DNA from: Streptomyces sclerotialus
GTDB lineage: Bacteria; Actinomycetota; Actinomycetes; Streptomycetales; Streptomycetaceae
Assembly: GCF_040907265.1 (NCBI RefSeq)
Contig: NZ_JBFOHP010000002.1
Coordinates: 6,324,001-6,388,000, forward strand
Length of the DNA: 64,000 nt
Reading direction: 5' to 3'
A program made the translations under genes and the position numbers. This document shows, piece by piece, positions 44,003 through 53,412 of the stretch. The notes under the pieces were generated by a model that saw only the letters and a list, made by a program, of their open reading frames with translations, did no database searches and was not told where the DNA came from. How positions within the stretch are numbered: position 1 is the first letter of the stretch; each line of letters begins with the position of its first letter.

Positions 44003-44013
44003 GCCGCGGTCCG

Positions 44014-45582
44014 TCAGATCAGGTCCATCGCCGCCACCTCGTCGGGGCGGCCGTAGCTGACCGGGCCCTGGAAGCGGTGCCGGGCGGTGGCGAACCACCA
44101 CACCGTGGCGATGATCAGCACCACCGCCAGCGCGATCGGCGCGTAGTTGAAGGAACCGGGCGTGATGGGGGAGGCCTGCGGCAGCATGAAGAGCACGTTG
44201 CTGAGGACGATCCAGACCACCGCGACGGCCGCGACGGGCCTGCCCCAGCGGCCCAGGTTCCACGGCCCCGGCTCGAAGGTGTCCAGGCGCAGCCGCAGGA
44301 AGATCGGCACGCCGTACGCGAGGAAGAGGCCGACGACGTTGACGCTGACGATGGCGGTGAAGGCGGTGTGCGACCACCAGCCGGGGATCACCAGTACCAG
44401 CGAGCAGGCGGCCGCGAGCCAGACGGCCTTGACGGGCGTACGGGTACGCGCGGAGACCGAGTGCCACCAGCGGGAGCCGGGCATCGCGCCGTCCCGCGAA
44501 AAGGCGAAGATCTGCCGGGTGTTGCTCGTCATATTGGCCAGGCCGCAGAAGAGCATCGCGCCGATCACGATCAGCAGCAGGAACTTGGCGGTGCCGGTGC
44601 CGAGCGCATCGATGAGAATCTGTACGGGCGGTGCGTCAGCACTCGCTTCCGTACGGTAATCAGTGATCGCGTAGACCAGCGCAAGCATCAGGATCAGGCC
44701 GGTGACGGCGGAGTAGCCGATCGCCCGCATGATTCCCTTGGGCGCGTTGACGGTGGCGCCCACCGTTTCCTCCGACATGTGGAAACTGCCGTCGAATCCG
44801 GTGAACGTCCAGCTGGTGACGAGCAGGCCCAGCAGCGCACCGTAAAGCCCGTTCGTGAAGCCGGTGTTGTTGGCGAAATGCGTCACGAACGAGGCCGGCT
44901 GGTGGTGTTCCGGCAGCACGGTCAGGGCCGTCACGATGACCACCATGCCGATCAGCAGCCACCACACCGAGATGCGGTTCAGGATCGCGACCAGGTGCAC
45001 GGTGTAGGTGTTGGCCAGCGCCTGGACCAGCAGGATCGCCGCCGTGATGAGGACCGTGCGCTGCTCGGAGACCTCGTAGGACGGCCACTGCATCGCGAGG
45101 AACGCCTGGATGAAGGTGGCCGCCGCGTAGCCGGTGGCGGCCGTCCCGCCGACCTGGCCCACGAAGTTCAGCCAGCCCGTGTACCAGGACCAGGCGCCGC
45201 GGTGCCGCTTGGCGAGTTTGCCCGCCGAGAAATACAGCGCGCCGCTCGTGGGATAGGCGGAGGTGATTTCCGCCATCGAGGCGCCGATGAACAGCACGAG
45301 GATCGAGACGGCGATCCAGCCGAACACCAGGATGCGCGGCCCGCCGGCATTCATGCCGAAACCGAACGACGAGAAGATCCCGGATATGATGTTGATGATC
45401 GTGAAGGAGATCGCGAAATTGTCGAAGGCCCGGAATCTCCGGGTGAGTTTCCGCGGATATCCCATCGCGTGCAGTGTGGCGTCGTCGTCCAGGCCGCCCG
45501 GCTGAGCCGTCGGCTGCTGAGTACGTGCTTTTCGCGTGCGCACCCGTGAGAGGAATGCGGAATCGGACGCGGAGTCGGACAC
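44014..45582 (-). CDS. APC family amino acid permease
   Basis: 522 residues from the GTG at 45582 (GAAAGG 8 nt upstream); the frame to 45621 has poorer signals. About 12 helices. First-helix region DNFAISFTIINIISGIFSSFGFG, then ISILVLFIGASMAEITSAYPTSGALYF (APC consensus) and TGFDGSFHMSEETVGATVNAPKGI. It resembles eukaryote-like amino-acid/GABA/choline permeases (ACT subfamily). Substrate unknown. It lies 70 bp downstream of the 321-aa unknown gene on the same strand. Confidence 0.9.
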   Translation of the reverse strand: MSDSASDSAFLSRVRTRKARTQQPTAQPGGLDDDATLHAMGYPRKLTRRFRAFDNFAISFTIINIISGIFSSFGFGMNAGGPRILVFGWIAVSILVLFIGASMAEITSAYPTSGALYFSAGKLAKRHRGAWSWYTGWLNFVGQVGGTAATGYAAATFIQAFLAMQWPSYEVSEQRTVLITAAILLVQALANTYTVHLVAILNRISVWWLLIGMVVIVTALTVLPEHHQPASFVTHFANNTGFTNGLYGALLGLLVTSWTFTGFDGSFHMSEETVGATVNAPKGIMRAIGYSAVTGLILMLALVYAITDYRTEASADAPPVQILIDALGTGTAKFLLLIVIGAMLFCGLANMTSNTRQIFAFSRDGAMPGSRWWHSVSARTRTPVKAVWLAAACSLVLVIPGWWSHTAFTAIVSVNVVGLFLAYGVPIFLRLRLDTFEPGPWNLGRWGRPVAAVAVVWIVLSNVLFMLPQASPITPGSFNYAPIALAVVLIIATVWWFATARHRFQGPVSYGRPDEVAAMDLI

Positions 45583-45652
45583 GGACGTACCTTTCTGGGG
45601 GGTGGGCGGTGCGGCCGGCAACAGTGGGGGGAGCCGGCGGATCGGGACCGGT

Positions 45653-46618
45653 TCAGGAGGAGTCCGGCGCGTGCGGGACCGGCAGCCCGCACCGGCGCCG
45701 TGCCCTGCTCAGCTGCTCGGCCGGATCACCGAACGCGCTCCAGGGCATCCGTGAGGCGTACGGGCCCATGGCGGTGAAGACCGCCCGCGCCTCGAACTCG
45801 TGCCGCGCCATCCACAGCGCGTGCGCCAGGTACGCCAGGTCCAGCACGGGCGTGAAGCGGTAGCCGGCCACCTCCGGCAGCCAGTGCCGGTAGATCCGCA
45901 GCGCCGTCTGCCGCCACTGCGGCTGCTCCCACGTACGGTCGGCCAGCGGCGCGCGCGGGTCGTACTCCTCGACCACGGCCACCAGCGGCAGCAGCCGCAG
46001 CGCGGACGTGGCGGGCGCGCGCTGGGCGAGGAAGGCGGCGACGTCCCAGGCGGCGCCCGCCGAACCGCCGTGCCGGGCGAAGAAGCAGGCCAGGAAGCGG
46101 TGGTGGCCCTCACGGTGCCAGGGGTCCAGCCGCAGGATGTGCGAGAACAGCGACCACGGGCCGGGCGGCGCGGTGATCAGCCCTTCCGGAGCCGGGTCCA
46201 GATGGCGCTGGAAGCGGGCCAGCGAGAGCTTGGCGACCCACGGAGTGGGGTCCAGCGGTGCCAGCTCCGCCGCCCGGTCGCAGGCGGTCAGCGCTATCCG
46301 GCTCAGCGTGGTGGCGTGCCGGTCCTGCTTCTCGGCGGCGCGGCAGGCGCGCAGCGCGGCGACCCGCGCCCACAACAGGGCGGCCTCGGTGCCCGGTTCC
46401 TCGGCGAGCCAGCGCTCCGTCAGGTCCGAATCGGCCGCTTCGGAGGCGAGTACCAGAGAACGGTGGGCCCGTACGCCGAAATCGCGGCGGGTCTCCTTCA
46501 GTACCTCGCGTGCGCTGAAGTAGCGTCCGGCGCGTACGTCCACGCAGGCACTCGCCAGCCGGCGATCGTCGGCCGCCGGATGCCATACGTACTGCCCTTC
46601 GAACAGGCCAGCGGCCAT
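45653..46618 (-). CDS. Uncharacterised protein, helical-repeat-like
   Basis: 321 residues from the ATG at 46618 (GGGGAAGGATC upstream, spacing a little long). No family that I recognise by name. Sequence is Ala/Leu/Arg-rich and helical, beginning MAAGLFEGQYVWHPAADDRRLASACVDVRAGRY, with Trp-rich blocks (TAPPGPWSLFSHILRLDPWHREGHHRFLACFFARHGGSAGAAWDVAAFLA) that suggest TPR-like or alpha-solenoid structure. No signal peptide or membrane helix. Adjacent to the amino-acid permease gene, possibly co-transcribed. Confidence 0.7.
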   Translation of the reverse strand: MAAGLFEGQYVWHPAADDRRLASACVDVRAGRYFSAREVLKETRRDFGVRAHRSLVLASEAADSDLTERWLAEEPGTEAALLWARVAALRACRAAEKQDRHATTLSRIALTACDRAAELAPLDPTPWVAKLSLARFQRHLDPAPEGLITAPPGPWSLFSHILRLDPWHREGHHRFLACFFARHGGSAGAAWDVAAFLAQRAPATSALRLLPLVAVVEEYDPRAPLADRTWEQPQWRQTALRIYRHWLPEVAGYRFTPVLDLAYLAHALWMARHEFEARAVFTAMGPYASRMPWSAFGDPAEQLSRARRRCGLPVPHAPDSS

Positions 46619-46914
46619 GCTGCGTGCCGATCCTTCCCCGTCACCTGGCGATATGGAATTCCGAGCCGGCGCCGCAGCCGGAAATCCTCCGGGGGCCCTG
46701 GCTGACGCCACACCTTACTCACGTGCCCCATGGACCGAAACCAGGAACTCAAGCAACTAATTTTTTTGCTGACGGTCCGTCAACACGTTCTCGGCAAGGG
46801 CGCGTCCGGGCCCGACGGGAAAAGCGCTGGCGGTGCCGGGCGGCCCCGCTTAAGGTGAGCAACGTCCACGGCACCCGTGGACTTCACGGACGACGAACGA
46901 GGAGGTGTGGACCG
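46619..46914. promoter_or_regulatory. Divergent intergenic region with a 13-bp palindrome
   Basis: About 296 bp between the unknown protein gene and the rsgA leader ORF, AT-richer in the middle (AATTTTTTTG at about 46760). TGACGG-t-CCGTCA (46770-46782) is a perfect palindrome that could be a TetR-type operator. GGAGG at 46901 serves the 23-aa ORF. Confidence 0.45.
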
Positions 46915-46986
46915 ATGGCTGTCATTGCGCTGGGCGCTGCCCGCATTCGCAAGATCATCAATCCCGCCTCCGTGGTCCCCGGCTGA
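46915..46986 (+). CDS. 23-aa ORF with strong ribosome-binding site upstream of rsgA
   Basis: ATG at 46915 preceded by GAGGAGG at optimal spacing; product MAVIALGAARIRKIINPAS ending VVPG. It ends 73 bp before the rsgA start. It has a basic amphipathic look (ARIRKII). No family known to me; a leader peptide or a real small protein are both possible. Confidence 0.5.
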   Translation: MAVIALGAARIRKIINPASVVPG

Positions 46987-47059
46987 CCTCTCCTTCTTCC
47001 CGGCACGCCACTGCCGCGTGCCCGCCGCCGGGACCACCCGCTTCGAAGGGTCCATCCCG

Positions 47060-48166
47060 TTGTCCGACATCACCGCTGCGCACCCCCTCACCGCCTACGG
47101 CTGGGACGCGGGCCGTGCGCAGGAGTTCACCCCGTACGCCGAGCGCGGCCTGCTGCCCGGCCGCCTGGTCCGCATCGACCGCGGCAGGGTGGACGCCGTC
47201 GTGCCCGACGCGGACGGCGTCCGTACCGTCCTGGCGTCCACCGCGCCGGTGGCCACCGGCGACCCGCTCAAGGTGCCCTGCACCGGCGACTGGGCCGTCA
47301 TCGATCCCGGCAGCGGCCCGGACGCCGTCGTCCGTGCCCTGCTCCCGCGGCGCACCGCCCTGGTGCGCTCCGCGTCCTCCAAGCGGTCCGAGGGCCAGAT
47401 CCTGGCCGCCAACGTCGACACCGCCGTCGTCGCCGTCTCGCTCGCCGAGCCCCTCGACCTCGGACGCGTCGAACGCTTCGTGTCCCTGGCCTGGGAGAGC
47501 GGCGCGACCCCGCTCGTCGCCCTGACCAAGGCGGACCTGGTGCCGGACGGGGCGGGCCTGGCCCACCTCGTCGCCGACACCGAGGGCGCCGCGCCCGGCG
47601 TGCAGGTACTGGCGGTGAGCGCCGCCACGGGCGCGGGCCTGGACGTCCTCACCGCCGTGCTGTCCGGCGGCACCGCCGTCCTGCTCGGCCGGTCCGGTGC
47701 CGGCAAGTCCACCCTCGCCAACGCCGTGATCGGCACCGACGTGCAGCACGTGCACGCGGTACGCGACCGGGACGGCAAGGGGCGGCACACCACGACCACC
47801 CGTGACCTGCTGGTGCTGCCCGCCGGCGGGGTGCTGATCGACACCCCCGGGCTGCGCGGGGTCGGCATGTGGGACGCGGAGGGCGGCCTCGCGCGTACCT
47901 TCACCGACGTCGAGGAGCTGGCCGACGGCTGCCGGTTCCACGACTGCGCGCACACCACCGAGCCCGGCTGCGCGGTGCTGGCGGCCGTGGACGCCGGCGA
48001 GCTCGCGGAACGCCGCCTGGACAGCTACCGCAAGCTGCTCCGCGAGAACCAGTACCTGGCCGCCAGGACCGACGCCCGGCTCCGCGCCGAGCTGCGCAGG
48101 GACTGGAAGCAGAAGCAGGCGCTCGGCCGCCACATGGGCGAGCGGAAGCGGGGGCAGCGGCGGTGA
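47060..48166 (+). CDS. rsgA: Ribosome small-subunit-dependent GTPase A
   Basis: 368 residues from a TTG at 47060 with GAAGGG 9 nt upstream; family similarity begins at SDITAAHPLTAYGWD. Circularly permuted GTPase: G4 VALTKADLV precedes G1 LGRSGAGKSTLANAV and G3 IDTPGLRGVG. An N-terminal OB-like region and a C-terminal zinc knuckle (CRFHDCAHTTEPGC) are present. It acts in late 30S maturation. It belongs to the longer actinobacterial RsgA branch; a second paralogue may exist elsewhere. Confidence 0.92.
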   Translation: MSDITAAHPLTAYGWDAGRAQEFTPYAERGLLPGRLVRIDRGRVDAVVPDADGVRTVLASTAPVATGDPLKVPCTGDWAVIDPGSGPDAVVRALLPRRTALVRSASSKRSEGQILAANVDTAVVAVSLAEPLDLGRVERFVSLAWESGATPLVALTKADLVPDGAGLAHLVADTEGAAPGVQVLAVSAATGAGLDVLTAVLSGGTAVLLGRSGAGKSTLANAVIGTDVQHVHAVRDRDGKGRHTTTTRDLLVLPAGGVLIDTPGLRGVGMWDAEGGLARTFTDVEELADGCRFHDCAHTTEPGCAVLAAVDAGELAERRLDSYRKLLRENQYLAARTDARLRAELRRDWKQKQALGRHMGERKRGQRR

Positions 48167-48260
48167 GACAGGGGCTTCGGGTCGCTCGCGCGCGGGCGGC
48201 CCGAACGCCATGTCCGATTCCCGCCGGAAGCGGCCGCCGCGATCCCGCACACTGGACGGT

Positions 48261-49820
48261 GTGAAGGACGAAAGCAGCAGGTACGAGGCGGTGGCGAGCC
48301 GGGACGCGCGCTTCGACGGAGAATTCTTCTTCGCCGTGGTGACGACCGGGATCTACTGCCGCCCGAGCTGCCCGGCGGTCACCCCGAAGCGCGTCAACGT
48401 ACGGTTCTACCCGTCCGCTGCCGCCGCCCAGGGCGCGGGCTTCCGGGCCTGCCGCCGCTGCCGCCCGGACGCCGTCCCCGGCTCGGCGGACTGGAACGTC
48501 CGGGCCGACCCGGTGGGCCGCGCGATGCGCTTCATCGACGACGGTGTCGTCGACCGCGAGGGCGTCGGCGGCCTCGCCGACCGGCTCGGCTACAGCGCCC
48601 GGCAGGTGCAGCGCCAGCTCACCGCCGAGCTGGGCGCGGGCCCGGTCGCCCTGGCCCGCGCCCGCCGCGCGCACACCGCCCGCATCCTGCTGCAGACCAC
48701 GGCGCTGCCGGTCACGGAGCTGGCCTTCGCCGCCGGGTTCGCCAGCATCCGCCAGTTCAACGCCACGATGCGGGAGATCTACGGCAGCACGCCCAGTGCG
48801 CTGCGCGCCGCCGCCCGCGGCCGCACGGCCGCGGCCCGTACGGCGCGCGACGGCGGTACCCCCGGCGGCATCCCGCTGCGGCTGGCCTTCCGCGGCCCCT
48901 ACGCCGCCCGGGAGCTCTTCGACGACCTCCAGGAAGCGGCCGTACCCGGCATCGAGGAGATCACCGGCGCGCCCGGCACCCGTACGTACCGCCGTACCCT
49001 GCGCCTGACGTACGGCACCGCCGTCGCCGAGGTCGGCGAGCGGCCCGGCAGGCCCGGCGGACCGGCCGCCTCCGGCTGGCTCGACTGCCGGCTGCACCTC
49101 ACCGACCTGCGTGACCTGCCGACCGCGAGCCAGCGGCTGCGCCGCCTGTTCGACCTGGACGCCGATCCGTACGCGGTCGCAGCGCGGCTGTCGGCCGACC
49201 CGCTGCTGCGGCCGCTGGTCGCCGCCCGCCCCGGGCTGCGCTCGCCGGGCGCGGCCGACCCCGCCGAGCTGGCGGTACGGACCGTGCTCGGCGGGCCACC
49301 GGAGCGCGCCGCCGCCCTCGTGCGGGCGTACGGCAAGCCCCTGGACGCGCCCGACGGCACCCTCACCCACCTCTTCCCGACACCCCAGGAGCTGTCCGGC
49401 GCCGACCTGGACGAGGGGCTGCGGGCGCTCTGCGCCGCGCTCGCCGACGGCACGGTCGACCTCGCGGCGGGCGCGGACCGGGACGCCGCCGAACGCGCCC
49501 TCGCCGCGCTCCCCGGCGTCGGCCCGGCCGCCGCCGCGGTCATCAGGAGGCGCGCGCTGGGCGACCCCGACGTGGGACCGGACGCCGGCCCCGGCGCCGA
49601 GCACCGGCGGCCGTGGCGCTCGTACGCCCTGCAGTACCTCCGGCACGCGGGCCCCAGGGCCGGTGCCGCCCACCACTCCGAGGACCACGACCCGAAGGAC
49701 ACCGGCGACCATGCCGCTCTACACACTGCTCGACAGTCCGCTCGGCCGGCTGACCCTCGTGGGCGAGCCGTCGGCCGACGCCCCCGGCGGCACGGTGCTG
49801 ACCGCGCTCTCCGTGCCTGA
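48261..49820 (+). CDS. Ada-AlkA fusion regulator/DNA glycosylase with damaged AlkA part
   Basis: About 519 residues from the GTG at 48261 (ATG at 48210 is also in frame). Residues 1-80: Ada N-terminal zinc domain with the four cysteines CRPSC and CRRC that accept methyl from phosphotriesters. Residues about 80-195: AraC HTH (YSARQVQRQLTAELG). Then AlkA N-domain and HhH (ALAALPGVGPAAAAVIRRRALGDPDV). The segment that should follow GDPDV and hold the catalytic Asp is missing: it jumps to GPDAGPGAEHRRPWRSYAL. The frame lacks its own stop and runs 110 nt into ogt. Alkylation response regulation is likely; glycosylase activity doubtful. Confidence 0.82.
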   Translation: MKDESSRYEAVASRDARFDGEFFFAVVTTGIYCRPSCPAVTPKRVNVRFYPSAAAAQGAGFRACRRCRPDAVPGSADWNVRADPVGRAMRFIDDGVVDREGVGGLADRLGYSARQVQRQLTAELGAGPVALARARRAHTARILLQTTALPVTELAFAAGFASIRQFNATMREIYGSTPSALRAAARGRTAAARTARDGGTPGGIPLRLAFRGPYAARELFDDLQEAAVPGIEEITGAPGTRTYRRTLRLTYGTAVAEVGERPGRPGGPAASGWLDCRLHLTDLRDLPTASQRLRRLFDLDADPYAVAARLSADPLLRPLVAARPGLRSPGAADPAELAVRTVLGGPPERAAALVRAYGKPLDAPDGTLTHLFPTPQELSGADLDEGLRALCAALADGTVDLAAGADRDAAERALAALPGVGPAAAAVIRRRALGDPDVGPDAGPGAEHRRPWRSYALQYLRHAGPRAGAAHHSEDHDPKDTGDHAALHTARQSARPADPRGRAVGRRPRRHGADRALRA

Positions 49821-50217
49821 CCAGAAGGGCGGCGTCGTGCCCGCGGCGGACTGGATCCGTGAACCGGCCGCCTTCACCGAGGCGGAGCGGCAGCTGACGG
49901 AGTACTTCGCCGGCGAGCGCCGGGAGTTCGGCCTGTCGCTGGCCGCGCGCGGCACGGCCTTCCGTGAGCGCGTCTGGGCGGCGCTGGACGGCGTTCCGTA
50001 CGGCGAGACCGTCAGTTACGGCGAGGTCGCCCGCCGCATCGGTGCCACCCGGCCCGCCGTCCGGGCCGTCGGCACCGCGATCGGCGCCAACCCGCTGCTG
50101 GTCCTGCGCCCCTGCCACCGCGTCATCGGCGCCGACGGCTCCCTCACCGGCTACGCGGGCGGCCTGGACCGCAAGCGCGCGCTGCTGTCCCTGGAGGGCG
50201 GCGCCGCGCTCGGCTGA
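49711..50217 (+). CDS. ogt: Methylated-DNA--protein-cysteine methyltransferase
   Basis: 168 residues. Repairs O6-methylguanine by suicidal transfer to Cys. Active-site motif [21 protein letters not shown] with PCHRV; HTH-like segment [32 protein letters not shown] at 49711 overlaps the Ada-AlkA frame. Pairing with Ada gives a compact alkylation-repair unit. Confidence 0.95.
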   Translation: MPLYTLLDSPLGRLTLVGEPSADAPGGTVLTALSVPDQKGGVVPAADWIREPAAFTEAERQLTEYFAGERREFGLSLAARGTAFRERVWAALDGVPYGETVSYGEVARRIGATRPAVRAVGTAIGANPLLVLRPCHRVIGADGSLTGYAGGLDRKRALLSLEGGAALG

Positions 50218-50280
50218 CACGTCGTCGAGCACCCTTTCGTGCTCTGTTTCCCGCCCGGCCGTCCGTGGACAATACGGGGC

Positions 50281-51516
50281 ATGAGCCAGCAGGGGGACAC
50301 CCGCGGACATGAGGACGACTGGTGGCGCGAGCTGTACGGAGCGGGTGACGGGAAGCCCGCCGACGCGGGGCCCTCGGCCGCGCGCGACTCGCTCGACGAC
50401 CGGGTCGACTCCGCCCTGCGCACGGTCCGCGCGACCGGTGCCGGACGGGTCGCGCAGCCGCCGCCCGCCGCGCCTCCCCCGCCCGGCCCCGCGCCCGCCG
50501 TGGAGTTCGTCGGGGACCGGCCGCCCACGTACGCGTCCGAGCCGGTCGCGCTGCCCGCGGCCGACCCGGCCGACCTCGCCGGGCTGGTGCCGGACACCGA
50601 GCTGGACGGCGCGCAGTACGGCACGCTCACGGTGCGCGCCGTCTCCGTACGCGGCGACTCCGCCCGGTACCGCGGCGACCCGCGCCGGGACGCCCTGCTC
50701 ACCGCCCGCTTCGGCGCGGGCCGGCAGACCCTGATCCTGGTGGCCGTCGCCTCCGGCGCGCCACGCTCGCCCGAGGGCCACCGCGCGGCGCGGGACGCCT
50801 GCCACTGGATCGGCGCCGCCGTCGGCCGCTCCAGCGCCCGGCTGGCCGACGACATCCGCAGCGGACACCGCGGGGCCCTCAAGTCCGGGCTGCAGCGGCT
50901 CACCGACCGGGGGTACGGCCGGCTGCGGGCCCGCGCCGCCGAGCTGGGCCTGGAACCGCGCGACTACACCGCCTCGCTGCGCTGCCTGCTGCTGCCCGCC
51001 GATCCCGCCTGCCGTACCCGGGTCTTCTTCGGCCTCGGCGGAGGTGGCCTCTTCCGGCTGCGGGACGGCGTCTGGCAGGACCTGGAGCCGCTGCCGCCGG
51101 AGCGGACGGCCGGCGGACCGGTCGTCGGGTACGGCGCGCCGCCGCCCGGCATTCCGGCGCAGCGCGGTCTCGCCGACCCGGAGCCGACGATGGACCTCGG
51201 CGTCGCCGGTCCGGAGCCGACCATGGACCTGGGCCTCGCCGGGGCCGCCGACGCCGCCGAGCAGCCGGACGCCCGCGAAGCCGTCGGCGCTGGGTTCCGT
51301 TTCCGGGCCTCCGTGGCCCGCTCCGGCGACACCCTCCTGCTGTGCAGCGCGGGCCTGGCCGAGCCGCTGCGCGAGGCGCCCGACTTCGCCGCGCGGCTGG
51401 CCGGGCGGTGGGCCGAGACCGAGCCGCCGGGCCTGGCCGCCTTCCTGGCCGACGCCCAGCTGCGCATCAAGGGGTACGCGAAGGACCGTACGGCAGCGGC
51501 CGTCTGGGACAGCTGA
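50281..51516 (+). CDS. PP2C-fold protein, probably inactive
   Basis: 411 residues. A Pro/Ala-rich N-terminus of about 95 residues precedes a PP2C-like domain: [40 protein letters not shown] and the end [10 protein letters not shown]. The usual metal-binding positions look lost: the DG of the first motif is replaced ([10 protein letters not shown]) and CSDGL reads CSAGL. A 12-residue tandem repeat, PEPTMDLG(V/L)AG, lies at about 300-325 in a loop. So it is likely a pseudophosphatase or regulatory domain. ATG at 50281. No kinase is nearby. Confidence 0.72.
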   Translation: MSQQGDTRGHEDDWWRELYGAGDGKPADAGPSAARDSLDDRVDSALRTVRATGAGRVAQPPPAAPPPPGPAPAVEFVGDRPPTYASEPVALPAADPADLAGLVPDTELDGAQYGTLTVRAVSVRGDSARYRGDPRRDALLTARFGAGRQTLILVAVASGAPRSPEGHRAARDACHWIGAAVGRSSARLADDIRSGHRGALKSGLQRLTDRGYGRLRARAAELGLEPRDYTASLRCLLLPADPACRTRVFFGLGGGGLFRLRDGVWQDLEPLPPERTAGGPVVGYGAPPPGIPAQRGLADPEPTMDLGVAGPEPTMDLGLAGAADAAEQPDAREAVGAGFRFRASVARSGDTLLLCSAGLAEPLREAPDFAARLAGRWAETEPPGLAAFLADAQLRIKGYAKDRTAAAVWDS

Positions 51517-51670
51517 CGGGGCGGGCCGGGGTACGCCGGTGCCCGCCCCGCAGCACGCCTTCCGGGGCCGCCCCGGGTGGAGTGGTAGAACCGAACCGAT
51601 GCCGCGAAGCCGGGCAAAACGCCCGGCGGCGGCGCGAGCCACTGATCCCCACCCGAAGGGCGTGCGCGCG

Positions 51671-53412
51671 ATGGCGAAGCAGACCGTGGCCGAGCAGTTC
51701 GTCGACATCCTGGCGCGGGCCGGGGTCAAGCGGCTCTACGGCGTCGTCGGCGACAGCCTGAACCCGGTCGTCGACGCCATCCGCCGCACCTCTGCCGTCG
51801 AATGGGTGCAGGTCCGGCACGAGGAGGTCGCGGCGTTCGCGGCCGGGGCCGAGGCCCAGATCACCGGCCGGCTCGCGGCCTGCGCCGGGTCCTGCGGCCC
51901 GGGCAACCTCCACCTGATCAACGGCCTGTTCGACGCACACCGTTCGATGGCCCCCGTCCTGGCCCTGGCCTCGCACATCCCCTCCAGCGAGATCGGTACC
52001 GGCTTCTTCCAGGAGACCCACCCCGACCAGCTCTTCCAGGAGTGCAGCCACTACTGCGAGCTGATCTCCCACACCCGCCAGATGCCGCGCGTCCTGCAGA
52101 CCGCGATCCAGCACGCGGTGGGCCGCAGCGGCGTCTCGGTGGTCGCGCTGCCCGGCGACATCGCGGGCGAGCCGCCCCCGAGCGCGCCGAGGAGCACGCG
52201 CTCGTCACCTCACGGCCGACCGTACGGCCGGGCGACGCCGAGATCGCACAGCTGGCCCGCATGATCGACCAGGCCGGCAAGGTGACGCTGTTCTGCGGCA
52301 GCGGTACGGCGGGCGCGCACGCCGAGGTCATGGAACTGGCCGAGAAGATCAAGTCGCCGGTCGGGCACGCCCTGCGCGGCAAGGAGTGGATCCAGTACGA
52401 CAATCCGTACGACGTGGGCATGAGCGGTCTGCTCGGGTACGGCGCCGCCTACGAAGCCACGCACGAGTGCGATCTGCTGATCCTGCTCGGCACGGACTTC
52501 CCGTACAACGCCTTCCTGCCGAAGGACGTGCCGATCGTGCAGGTGGACGTGCGCGCCGAGCACCTCGGCCGCCGTTCCACGCTGGACCTGGCCGTCTGGG
52601 GCGACGTCCGCGAGACGCTGCGCTGCCTGACCCCGCTGGTCGCGGAGAAGAAGAGCCGCCGGTTCCTGGACCGGATGCTGAAGAAGCACGCCGACGCGCT
52701 GGAGGGGGTGGTGAAGGCCTACACCCGCAAGGTCGACAAGCACGTGCCGATCCACCCCGAGTTCGTCGCCTCCGTGCTGGACGAGGAGGCGTCCGACGAC
52801 GCGGTCTTCACGGTCGACACGGGAATGTGCAACGTCTGGGCGGCCCGCTACCTCACGCCCAACGGGCGCCGCCGCGTCATCGGTTCGTTCACCCACGGCT
52901 CGATGGCCAACGCGCTGCCGCAGGCCATCGGCGCGCAGCTGACCGACCGCCGGCGGCAGGTCGTCTCGATGTCGGGCGACGGCGGATTCTCCATGCTCAT
53001 GGGCGACTTCCTCACCCTGGTGCAGCACAAGCTGCCGGTGAAGGTCGTGCTGTTCAACAACTCCTCGCTCGGCATGGTCGAGCTGGAGATGCTGGTGGCC
53101 GGGCTGCCTTCGTACGGCACCGACAACCACAACCCCGACTTCGCCGCCATCGCCAGGGCGGCGGGCGCGTACGGCGTCCGGGTGGAGAAGCCCAAGCAGT
53201 TGCGGGGCGCGCTGCGGGACGCCTTCAAGCACAACGGTCCCGCGCTCGTCGACGTCGTCACCGACCCGAACGCGCTGTCCATCCCGCCGAAGATCAGCGC
53301 GGACATGGTGACCGGATTCGCGCTCTCCGCGGGCAAGATCGTGCTGGACGGCGGAGTGGGCCGGATGGTGCAGATGGCCCGGTCCAACCTCCGCAACATC
53401 CCGCGCATGTGA
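51671..53412 (+). pseudogene. Thiamine-pyrophosphate enzyme, pyruvate dehydrogenase (quinone)/PoxB-like, frameshifted
   Basis: ATG at 51671. Frame one carries the Pyr domain ([38 protein letters not shown] with the TPP-activating Glu) up to DIAGEPP. Near 52175-52180 it shifts: an extra C in the C5 run would restore [13 protein letters not shown] and the second frame, which holds the central domain and the PP domain (SGDGGFSMLMGDFLTL...LFNNSSLGMVE, TPP Mg motif GDG-x-NN) to 53412. Together about 580 residues, the normal length of pyruvate oxidases. Read as is, frame one ends at 52264. Probably decarboxylates pyruvate to acetate with quinone as acceptor. Confidence 0.85.
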
